This document shows, piece by piece, positions 49,701 through 60,300 of a stretch of 64,000 nt of DNA. Both the position numbers and the translations under genes were made by a program. This stretch comes from Rhynochetos jubatus (taxonomy: Eukaryota > Chordata > Aves > Eurypygiformes > Rhynochetidae), in contig CM050649.1 of NCBI GenBank assembly GCA_027574665.1, positions 65,562,150 through 65,626,149 on the forward strand, given 5' to 3'. Numbering within the stretch: position 1 is the first letter of the stretch; each line of letters starts with the position of its first letter. Under the pieces are notes generated by a model. The model was given only the letters and a program-made list of their open reading frames with translations. It made no database searches and was not told the DNA's origin.

Positions 49701-50717
49701 TAATGCAAAATGGTGTCATCTATTTCTAAAATTCTTGAGAGAAGGAGAAGCTTTCCTGGTAGTTTACATTCCTTCTCATATGCTTACGGCAGACATGGAA
49801 GGTTTGACTTTCTGGTTGATGAGACTTGGAGGTCTGGCACAGGGGATTCTCTTTCTAAATATTCTGGGAAATCAGCAAATACAGTCTTCCGAAGGGCTTT
49901 TCAGCAGATCACAATCTTGAGGCAGTTTTTGAAGTCCACAAGAGTCTTCTGGTACGTTACTAACTCCCTGCAGAGCTTCAGGGCTAAAGCACCTCTTCCT
50001 CCTCACCAAAGAACTTCCTCATTTTCCCTTGCAAAACACATTTCTTTCCCACTGTGCTTCCAACTTTTAACCCAGAGCCACGCTACTTCAATGGCAGTAA
50101 GAGCAAACCTTGTTATGGAGCAATGCCGCAAGGGACCCGGACACTTAGCCAGGGCGCCCAGTTCCCCCATTTACCTGTGTCGCACCTCCAGAGGAGTGCC
50201 CTGCTGCCTGCCAAGTCACTCCAAATCAGGTTTAGCACAAGTCAGGATTTAAGAATAAAATGTTAACTTCAAAACGTTGATATGCAATCATGCAACAATG
50301 TTATAAAAAGATACAATAAATTGCAGGGCATATTTAACAATAAAGATCCTCCTCCATAGCAGCTAGCATTTACCTTTTTTTGTTCTAGGTTAAACAATAA
50401 CGTGTCCCCCAAAAAAGGAGTTCTTTTTTCTTTTGAGATTGTTCCTGCCTCCTCTTGCATCTCTTCCTCAATCCTCCCACCCGCCGTCTCCCCGGGAGGC
50501 AGCAAGCAGAGCAGTGTGATGGAGCACTCAGACCATTCCCCCACCACAGCCCCAACCAGGATGTCCAAAGCTTGGTTATGAAACCTCCCTCCTTTTTGCC
50601 TGTGCCTGGGCATTGGACACCACTCGGTGCTCCATATCCAGTGAAGAGGTGAAAAAGTCACCTTTTTCCGTTTCTTCTACATAGGTAGTTCTACAAATTT
50701 TTCTACAGAGTTAAATA
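46779..50717. other. Unique noncoding DNA, no gene seen
   Basis: AT-rich apart from a GC-rich patch near 47600-47950 that carries the minisatellite at 47710-47748 and open frames in several registers. A 180-codon frame (49710-50252, plus) is among the longest in the window but has no recognisable domain. Confidence 0.5.
47710..47748 (+). repeat. 14-bp tandem repeat, nearly three copies
   Basis: 'aggctcatctcccc', 'aggctcacctcccc', 'aggctcacccg': a small GC-rich minisatellite with one substitution between the first two units. Confidence 0.85.
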
Positions 50718-50783
50718 GCATATTCCAGGCTTCAGGCTGCTTGTCTGTTAAGCAGCCTGAGGAAACATTGGTAAATCTTATGC
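50718..50783. repeat. Long imperfect hairpin (about 66 nt)
   Basis: The core stem pairs 50730-50742 with 50750-50762 for 13 consecutive pairs, one of them G-U, around the 7-base loop 'gtctgtt'. The central arms are 'tcaggctgctt' and 'aagcagcctga'. After an internal loop, 'cca' (50725-50727) pairs with 'tgg' (50769-50771), and 'gcata' (50718-50722) pairs with 'tatgc' (50779-50783). The size and mostly paired arms resemble a microRNA precursor, although the lower stem is loose. It could instead be a small inverted-repeat transposon remnant. No known microRNA was recognised. Confidence 0.6.
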
Positions 50784-52229
50784 ATGGACTATGATAAGTA
50801 TTAATGTTCAGCCTTCTTCCTATATTCATAGCTTGCTTTGTTATGTGAATATCATGTAAGTTTAAACATGCTACTTCAGAAACCACAACTGGGAATGGTT
50901 GGTTTCGCATCTGCAGCTTCCTCAGTTAACAGAGCGTTTGGGGGGGACACTGGGAAAGCAAACCAACAGCCTGAACATCTGGTCCACTATTGCAATGGAG
51001 TAACGAGGGAACGTCACCTCCTCACTTGCTTCTCTCCTTGCCACCCCACACATTCCATGCACAGGCTCACTGTACTGGGTGCAGACTTTTTTCCAGTCTG
51101 GGTATTGCCTGCCTTATATAACTAAGCAAAACAGCTTTGCAGTTAAAGATGGTTCTGCCCTGCCTACCTAACAGTTCAGCTCAGCTAAGTGTTCAATGAA
51201 AGACAAAACTGGAGATATGATCCAAAACCAGTCCTATCCCAAGTGGCCATGTTTCAAATGAAGATAGGGCTTCTGTTTTTAAAAAAGAGCAAATTCTACC
51301 ACTTCATATGAATGTGCATCCTAATAATTACTTTGATTTAGTATGTACTTCAACACACATCCATCTAAGATTTGTGCATATCATCCTTAAATAAAATTAT
51401 AGAATTTACTTCTTAGTGAATTATATTTTTGTGTAATAAGAAAAACAGTGAAACAATGAACACGTGAGAAGTCTTTGTAATAGCCATCATCTTCAATTAC
51501 CTTCCTGTCTGGCTCTTGGCAGACCAAGAGACATTTGAGTTTCAAAGGTGTGGCACAGAGATATTGCCAAAGTAAACATCATTCTGACATGTAAACATGA
51601 AAATATAGTCCCTAACACAGGCTTTGAATTACTTCATGCATGCGTGACAAAGGAAACTGAAACCTTTATATAATCGCCTTTTGTTACAAGGTTTGCCAAA
51701 GCCTGCAGTCCACCCTTTTATTAAGAAAAAGGACTATGCCTTGCCTGCTCATAACGTCATCTTTGTCATGGGTTGGAGGTGCTTATTTCTTTGTTTTGAC
51801 AGAGACAGAGTTCAAGGTCCAGGTATCACTTCTTCGGGTGCAGCCTTTGTCACTAAGTGAATTGTTCCGTAGTATTATGACACAGGAGGGTTTGGAAATA
51901 TCCTTCGCCTTGGTCTCTTCATCGAGAAGCTACCTCTCTGGTAAAAACACACATTATCAGAGTGAAGGGAAAGTGAGATCTCTCTTTTTGCCCTTGGCCA
52001 AATAAACTGCATTGATGTAATTAGCTAAATTCAAAGCCAACTGATGTGGGTTAGCTTAAACTTGTTCAGCAAAGAGACATACATCTGTAGTTTCTCTTTG
52101 CCAATGAACTTCTCTGGCATTTATACATGAGTAATGGCCCTCAAACCCTCCATAGGCACGCAGGAATCCTTCTAGAGCTCGTGCAAGACGAGAAATATTC
52201 CGTTCAAACCGAAGAAATGAGACATTATT
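50784..52229. other. Unique noncoding DNA, no gene seen
   Basis: AT-rich, no repeat or gene recognised. The extreme 3' part (from about 52120) may already belong to the L3-like element but is too eroded to assign. Confidence 0.5.
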
Positions 52230-53490
52230 ATGCAAGCAAAGGGATAGTATCTGGGAGGTGTACATGTTTGGATTTTCAAAAGACTTTGAACAAGCTCCTC
52301 GCCAAAGACTTAAGCATCTGAGTTGTCAGGATATATGTGGGAATACACTCTTCTGAATTAGTAACTAGCAAGAAGATACAACACAAAGGACGCGGATACG
52401 GTCCAAGTTCACAGCGAAGTAAATTTCCCAGCAGGATCAAGTGAGGATTTGAGACACCTGTATTAAATAGCATATTTGTGTATGACCTGGAAAGGGGAAG
52501 AAGGGTAATCAAAGCGACAAAGTTTGCAGGGGGTGCAGAGTGATTCAGAGCAGCCAGACCCGACTGTGAGAAAAAGCTGAAGTCAAGCTGATGATGCAGA
52601 GCTGCAGAGGGATTACACAATGTGGAGATAATGGCAGGCAAATTTCAGTGTCAGTAACTGCAAAGTAATGCACACAGGGAAAAACATGACCTCAAACTAT
52701 ACCTGACAAAGTCTAAAGAAGGTGTAATCAGTCAGGAAAGGTATCTTCAAACCATGCATTACTTCTCTGGAAGGAACTCAGTGCTCAGCAATGGTTAAAA
52801 AGGTGGTTTAGGAATTACTAGCTAAAGAATAGAGAGAAAACCAGAAAATGTTATTATGCCATTGTATAAAACCCCAAAGCATATATGCATTGAACATTGA
52901 GTACCACTCTGGGTCATGCCATCTCAAAAGGAATATAATATAACTGGAAGCAGTTCCGAGGGGGAAACAGCAGAATGGTATGACCTCCGTACGAGGAAAT
53001 GACTAAACAGACTAGGAGTTCACTTTGGAAGTGATATGATTGAAGGGGTCTATAACAATCAATGCGCTGTTGCTAAAGCGAATGGGGAAAGTCTGCTCCT
53101 TACTTGCTATTTATCTGGGAAAAGTGACATGACCTGGCAGCAAGTTTAAAACAAAGAATAGGAGGAACTTTTTCACCCCACACATAATTGTATCACTGAA
53201 CTCCGTGACACAGGATAATGCGAAGTGCAGAAATAGCAATCATTTCAAAAGGGGATTAGATCAGTTCATGAAACGCCACCGAAGGCTATTAAATGTGATG
53301 GTCTGTCTGCAGCTACTTACTGAGGAAAATCCCTCAACCACAGACAGTGAAGCTGGAAAGGCCTGCCAGGTAATACCATATATATCCTCTGTATCTGCCC
53401 TTGGCATCTGCTGCTGGCCACTGGCAAAAGCGTGCACAGGGCACTGGGTCCAGCCTACTATGGTAACTCTCACACTAATGCCTGTATAAT
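52230..53490 (+). mobile_element. Ancient L3-like CR1 LINE fragment, about 1.25 kb
   Basis: A non-LTR retrotransposon fossil that includes part of the reverse-transcriptase domain. Near 52270-52315 it encodes 'LDFQKTLNKLLAKDL', matching motif A of the L3/CR1 reverse transcriptase ('LDFQKAFDKVPHQRL' type). The catalytic Asp-Asp box lies near 52520-52540 but reads FAGGAE where the family has FADDTK, so it is dead. Next come the segments corresponding to 'ctgcaaagtaatgcacacag', 'atgccatctcaaaaggaata' and 'tatgattgaaggggtctata', then the ORF end 'tttcaaaaggggattagatc' and the 3' UTR ('cttggcatctgctgctggcc', 'gcactgggtccagcctacta'). Multiple stops and shifts interrupt it. The divergence suggests insertion before birds diversified. 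No full element is present. Confidence 0.85.
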
Positions 53491-56400
53491 TACTACAATT
53501 TACATACTGGTAATTTGGGGTCCAGTTCACAGCTCACTGGAGTTAGAGATTCAGTTTCCTGACATTCAGCTGCATGAAATTCAGTGAATATCAGCCCATC
53601 AAATCATTATGAGTAAGTTTGTTTCACCAGTGTCAGAGAAGAAGGCAAAGGCACAAATATTATTTTGCTCATGGTGTTTCCTTTGGAGTCAGTTGATTTT
53701 CTTCTGAAACAAAGCCACAGAAACCACACAGGAATACTGGACCCCAGATTTTGCTGGGGAAAAAAAAAAAAAAGACAGAAAAGACAAGGCAAAACCAGGT
53801 TTGGCTCTCCCTGATGAGAAGAGGATGCTGAGAAACAGAGAGCACGTCTACATAAGGTAAGGAATTACATGTGAAGGCTTAAGGCCAGACTGTGGGATGC
53901 TTTGCCTGTGGGGAGCTCAGTGAAAGACGGTGAAACTTCAGAAAAGCATCAGGGAGCTCTGGGGCAAGAGAAATCATGACCAGCAACTACTCTTGCCAGA
54001 ATTTTCCTTGCAAGCACTTCCACGTCTCTGATCACCAAATGAAGATTTCTTCTTTGCTGCTTCAGCTTATCTGGGAGTCCTTGTCCCAGGCAATGCACTT
54101 ACATTATTTTTAGCATATACAGTAAAATTCCATTTTGTTTCTGAAACATCCAGTTCTCCCAGCCTTCACTACTTCACTTTTGCTGAGGCCACACTACTGT
54201 ACAGGATTATAACCCCTGCAGTTCAGCAGAGTCAGATTCATCAGATACCAAGATGGGTAAAAACTGCAGAGTCCAAAGGAAATCTCCATCAAAATAAGAC
54301 ATTACATTCAACAAAGGAGTTCTTTTTTTCTCAGCTTAAACAAACAAGATATGCACCTGAGCATTTAAGCTTTAGAGGCTGTAGAAGCCAGGTTTACCAC
54401 TAAGTCTGACTGTACATCATTATGACTATGGGAGTAACTGAGATACTGTAAATCAAACCTTCTACATATGTGATATTTCTCGTATTATCTGACACATAGG
54501 AAGTTTTCTGTAGAAATCACAAGACTATGTAGTTAACAAACCCCAGGAACAAAACATAGATATCTGTTTTTACAAGTTTTAAAAGCCTGAAAAACCACAG
54601 AACCTTGTGCATGTTAAGTTAATGAAGCATTGAAGTATTGGAACAGTTACCAGGACAATATTTTTATCTAAAATCATAAGAAATTAAAAAGCGTGGGTAG
54701 TCAGCATATAATGAGGAAGGAAAACACACAAAATATAAAGGAAAGGACTAACAGGGCAAATTTCTGTCAGTAGAATGGTGGAAGAGAAGTATAAAACCCA
54801 CTACAAACCAGTACTTTTATGCAGAAAAATTACTCCTCCAAGGGTAGTACTTCTAGCTACTGCTAGAATACACCATACAAGGTCAGTTTAATGAAGGTGA
54901 AAGTATATGAATAGCTAACCAGACCTATAACTTCCGTGGCTTTATACTTTTATACGACTTTTTCTCACTGGTTGAATTTTGTTAAAATTAAAATTGTACT
55001 TCAGCTTCGTAAGTCTGAGAATTTGTTCCAACTTCTTTTCTTCTTTTTTTGTTCCCAGTTTTTACACTTGAAGAAATTTTTGTAGCTAAACAGAGTGAAT
55101 GCAAAACTTAGATAGCTTTAAGAGGTCTCCAAATATTGCTAATTCACTGTAGTCACATTAGTAGCCCCCTAAGCAATGGGGTCCCAGGGTTTTTTTCCTC
55201 CTTTGGAAAACCAGCCCATGTCTTACCTCCTAATCCTCCTCCTGGGAGGATCCTTCTAAGGCAGTGGTGCCAAGGTAGGTTCTTCTCTCCACACCCTCTG
55301 CTTTGCCTAGCAAGGATTCGTCAGGAAGAGAGAGGACAGGAAAGGGTTTGGCTATGCGTCCTAGCAGCCAGACGCTTATCTTGGACATGAAAGCCATAAG
55401 CCTGCTCTAGGTAGGTAGGTAGGTAGGCAGATAGATCGATCGATTGATCCCTGCTTCAGCCATTGCTTAGAAGCTTAAAATGCATAAAATGGGTTAAAAT
55501 AAAGGGAGCAGAAGTCCCTTGCCTTACCCTGAATCTCTTGCCCTAGGCTGCAGAGCCAGACTAGCTTTAGGCAAGGCCTTGAGGCAGATAGGACTCACAA
55601 CCTTAGGGCACTCAATAAAGATAAAGTGAAGCACAGGTCCCCGCTTAGAAGACACAGCCACCAGCCAGCACTGCCCTCAGCTGAGCGGAGCACCTGAACA
55701 TGTGGCTTTTGCCTGCCGTGCTGAACAGCCTCACCTCTCGCCCGAGAGCTGCTCTCAGCCAAGCAGTGATGGTGGCTGGCACCTCTGGCTCCCACGGAGC
55801 AAGACCCTCCTGTGGGACCAGCTCCTGCAGTACAGCCCCTTGCAGCAGTGGTCTGGATGCAGGGCACCTATGCTCTCTGTCTGTCGAGGGATTTTGGTAA
55901 ATCCGAAAAGGTGGTATCTTTAGATATCTAAATAGCCTTATTAATCTGACCTACAAGGAATAAGGAAGGCTTGCTGTCTGTATGAGTAACAAAAAGGAAC
56001 GGCATCTGTTAGCGTGTTAAGCATTATTGAGTGTTCCTTGTCCTAATACCCAAAACACCCAACAGGAAAACTTGATGGGTACAGGTTTTGGGTACACCCA
56101 ATTTCTGCTGCCTCTTAACTTGTCCTGGAAAGGGACAAGGAAAAGACCAGCTTTCTGATGTCAAACACAAGTGCTGTTGGAGGAGGAAAATTTTCAGGTG
56201 AGTCACTGAGGTTCTGTAAAAACTACGAAAGGAAAAAAAAAGTAACAGCAAATTCCTACAAGAATAGGTTTAATGATCTTGTTTCTCAGGTTATTCATAG
56301 ACAATGCCATTAAAAAACCCAGCTCGAGGTTCTGTTCCTCAGTCCTCTCCTGAAGGCTCTCCTCTGCTTTGTGGTTCCTGTGAAAGGAGTATGTATTTTG

Positions 56401-56804
56401 CTCAAGGATGACACAGCAGCACTTACCAGCTTTCCACATGCTGGCATGGGCGTCTGGGCAAGCCAACAGCCCTCGAGCTGTGCAGATTCAGCTGGGGGTC
56501 TGGCACAGATGGAGATGCAGAGTAAGTAACATCACTTTAAAGGAGAAAAAAGTTCTTCAGAATTGATTCCCTGTTGTTTTTAATCACAAGCAGCATTTAC
56601 CTTCATTTTTGCTTTCTCTTCCCCATTCCTTTTAAGGCCCATCCTACTCTTACTGTCATCATGGCCCCTTCTGGGGCCCAGCATAATTTACAACAAACCT
56701 TAACCTTTCAGTTCATCCCTGGCAATACAGTGGTTGAAATCTCAAACACTCAAACAGAAAGTCACACAAAAGCTGGAAGCTTTTGAAGATATTAGCTTGT
56801 AAAA
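53491..56804. other. Unique AT-rich noncoding DNA, no gene seen
   Basis: No gene or interspersed repeat recognised. An A run sits at 53760-53773 and a tetranucleotide repeat at 55408-55448. Open frames are at most 90 codons. Confidence 0.5.
55408..55448 (+). repeat. (TAGG)n grading into GATA/GATC repeat
   Basis: Five to six TAGG units pass through 'cagatagatcgatcgattga', a compound tetranucleotide microsatellite likely to vary in length between individuals. Confidence 0.92.
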
Positions 56805-57360
56805 TGTGGTGGGTTCACCTTGGCTGACTGGCAGACGCCCACCCAGATGCTCTCTCACTCCCCCTCCTCAGCAGGACAGGGGAGAAATTAAGGTGGAAAA
56901 GCTCATGGGTTGAGATAAAGACAATTTTGTAAGAAAAGCAAAAGCTGTGCACAAAAGCAAAACAAAAAGAGGAATTTATTCGCTATTTCCCATTAGCAGA
57001 CAGCTGTCCTGGGAAGCAGGGCCTCTGTACGTGTAGCAATTACTTGGGAAGACAAACGTCATAACCATGGTGTCTCCTCCTTTTCCCCTTTTTCCTCAGC
57101 TTTTATTGCTGAGTTCAATGTCATATGATATGGAATATCCCTTTGGTCAGCTGCCTCTCCCAGCCTCTTTCCCGCTTCCAGCCTGGTGGTCTCTTTTGGA
57201 TGAGAGGGTTGGAGAGGCAGCCTTGACGCTGTGCAGTCAGTACTCAGCAGTAGACAAAACACTGGTGTCTTATCAGTACTGGTTTAGCCACAAATACAAA
57301 GCTCAGCACCTTACATGCTGGTATGAAGAAAGCTAACTTCATCACAGCCAGAGCCAGTAA
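56805..57360 (+). mobile_element. Solo LTR with 6-bp target-site duplication
   Basis: Begins 'tgtggtgggttcaccttgg' and ends near 'agagccagtaa'. It is flanked by the direct repeat 'gtaaaa' at 56799-56804 and 57361-57366, a six-base duplication of the kind made by class II (ERVK-like) retroviruses. Internally it shares with the LTR at 25523 the segments 'cttgggaagacaaacgtc', 'atgatatggaatatcccttt' and the closing 'tatgaagaaagctaac...cagcc' block, but differs in its 5' third. The terminal CA has decayed to AA. No gag, pol or env is adjacent, so it is a solo LTR. Same orientation as the first LTR, but a related, distinct subfamily. Confidence 0.9.
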
Positions 57361-57366
57361 GTAAAA

Positions 57367-60300
57367 GTTGAAAGAATCTAACTGGCTATATTACCAAAGA
57401 AAAATAAAGGGGAAAAAACCCCACCCACCTGGTTGTTCTATAAACAAGCCTACTATAGACAACCATACTTTTGTAACTAATACAACTTCATAGTTGGCTG
57501 CTCTTCCAGCACCAATTAATTCCTTTGCCATTTAGGCAAAAAAGAAGAGCAAGCTCCATAGCTAAGATTTACACATCCTCTATCATGGACACATGGAAAT
57601 TGAAGAAGATCTTTTATTTGTCTGCAGGATGTTTCTTTTTGGCTCACATAGTACACTCAAAAATATAGGTGGACTGTTTTCTTCTCCTTTCTTTATGCAA
57701 CAACAATTACAATAGGATGTCCAGTTGGAGAAATGATACAGACAGTCTGCAGACTGTCACCAATTCATCTTTATGCTCTGGGAGCATAAGTACCTGCAGA
57801 GCTGGATGAGCTGTAAAGGCAATCAGATGCTGTGCTTTGGTCATAGTCAGCTTGCTGGACAACACCTCTAGAGCTCTACCTCCACTTTGTGTGATTTTGC
57901 ACTTGGAAGACACAGATGGGACAAAATCCAGCACCTTTCCCTGGAAAGTGGGAAGAAAATCTCTCAGATGTAGTAAGCACTGAGGATTTTGGTCTTAGTA
58001 TAAACGTAGCAAAGACTGGGGCTATATTCTAAATAGCAAAGCCTAGCTGAATGCAGGTAGAGTACCAACAACAAAGAGACTGCACAGGGAACAGGGCTGA
58101 AAAACACAGTGAGCGAGGCACGTTTTCACCTCATTTCACACCGTCGTGCTGAAACACAGCATGCCCAGGTCCCACTGTAGCATCCAGAGGGGCACTTCTG
58201 AAAGCCATTGAGACCTTCTCTGGCTGGTTTCCCTTTTGGATTTGCCTATCGCTCTCCATCAGTGACAGAAAAGGTCTAGGAGGACAGCGACGCTGCCTAT
58301 GGAGCCTGTCACACTCTGGTTCCTAATTTTAAGGTGTGCCAAGTCAGAGCCTGTCCTCTGAGCAAATTTTTTCTTGTGCTTAATTTTATCTTGATGACTA
58401 ACAAATGAAAGCATAAGAGTCTTAAATTATAGCTACTCTCCTTTGAACTTCGCTAATACTGGGCTCTGCAACGAGCAAAGAAATTACATGTGGATGAACA
58501 GGAGCAAACAGCAGCTCAAATTGAGGGCACTGCACCGAGGGCACGCTACATTGCTACGATGTTTGCACACTTGGAAGCTAATTATTAAAAGTCTTCTTAA
58601 TCATGTATCTTTTGTAACCCTCTCAAAGCTGAATAAATGTACATCCACTGCCTGGTAATAGCTGATAAAGTCCTGGATACTGCAACAAAGCCCTTAGTCC
58701 TATTTAGTCATATTCTGGAAAGCTATGTCTATTTTTCTTTTTTATTATTATTATTAACATCGTCACATTAAGAAGCATGATAATCATTTACAAACTAAAG
58801 CTGTGGTAAATATGTCTGGATGCAAAATTTATTAGTGAGAAACTGCTGCCTGATGTGACAGAGATTGGTGTAATTCCTAATTTTTCACACAGAACCTTGC
58901 TTCCAATAGGGAATTGTTGAAAATGTTGATAAATCTTGGCTAAGATATATTTAAGGCTGCTGGTGAACACTGCAAGACATAAATCACAAAAGGTGGCATT
59001 TTTAACTAGTAAATAGAAAGTAAATGAAAATATCATCATATAGATTTAGAGGGTGTTTGACAACAAGGACCTATGAGTGATTTTTTTTTTACTTGTAAGT
59101 GCTCTAAGTGAGAAATAACAAATACTGGAAGTCCATATTCTGAACCTGTATTTATAAGGCCATACCCTGTCACCAAAACTTGAATTATGACTACCTCCAA
59201 CTGAGAAAAATGACACAATCCAGCCCACTTTGCTCAGTTGTAAAAGAATCTGGAGGACAAAGCCCAAAGTGGTTTGGAGAGAGGGGATCAGGCCAACCCA
59301 TTCGGAGGACCTAGAGTCTGCCTTAAGCCAAGGAGAAATCTTACTCTTAAGTGAACAAAAGAAAACAAAGCAAATGATAACAAACATGCTGGCTGGAAAG
59401 CACCAAGCTACATCTTTATCTTTGCTATATGGGCTACTTAGGAAGTTTAGAAACTCATTTGAAACGTTAAGCTTTTCTGTCTTATGGTTTGTTCTCAAGT
59501 CTGATACTTGCTATGTTAAGGGAGATGTTCCTCACTAGTAGGAACACCAGAAAGCATTTTCTGGAGGAAGAGTTATCTAGAACAGCTTAGCCTTTTGGTA
59601 CAATAGCCCCATACGCAGTAGACTAAGCCTAGGGTTTCTATCAGGAAATTTCTTATCATCTGAGACATATGTGCATCCTGATACATATATTACATTCCAG
59701 GGCCTATAGTGAAAAGAAGGTTTGGCCCTGTCGGCGTAAGAAGGTGGATTGCAGGCAAATTCCATGTTATTGCAGTTTTGAAAGGGTCAAATTCCTGCTT
59801 CTTCTACTGCCATGCATTGAATTAACCAGCTTTTGTGGTTCAAAATTAAATTCTTCACGTGGAGTGGTGAAAAGCTGTGTGAGTGTGGATTCCCCTGGGT
59901 GGAAAAATATAAGAAATCCCACATTTTTATTAAAACAGCCCAGAATTTTACCACACAGTCCTTTAATAGCACCAAGGAAGGGCATACCTCTATTAAGTCA
60001 GTGTAGCTGTATCTTCAGTTCTATTTTCTTCATTTGGTTTAAATGGTGTTGCCAATAATTCTTCTTTTTCAAAAAGCACAGATAGGCTTTTTTATTAGCA
60101 CCAAGTCTCTAGCTGGGGGAAAGGATGGGAGAAAGTAAAATTGAGTTTGCTTCATTAGAACATTATTGCATAATTACTGAGATTATGCAGCTGTTACTAT
60201 CTGCAGGTGTTAAATGCTGGGCAAGACTTTAGTGTCACTACTACGAAAATTTTTAAAAGCACATTTTTAGCAGCAACACTGTAGACTTTTAAGCATTTTA

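Noticed and set aside
49710-50252. 180-codon plus-strand open frame
   Set aside because: No recognisable domain or homology, no exon context. Treated as chance.
25523-57360. The two LTRs as ends of one giant provirus
   Set aside because: They differ in the 5' third, the intervening 30 kb has no retroviral gene sequence, and the second has its own target duplication.
57707-57934. 75-codon minus-strand frame with protein-like composition
   Set aside because: No homologue recognised and no clear acceptor/donor. Too short to support.
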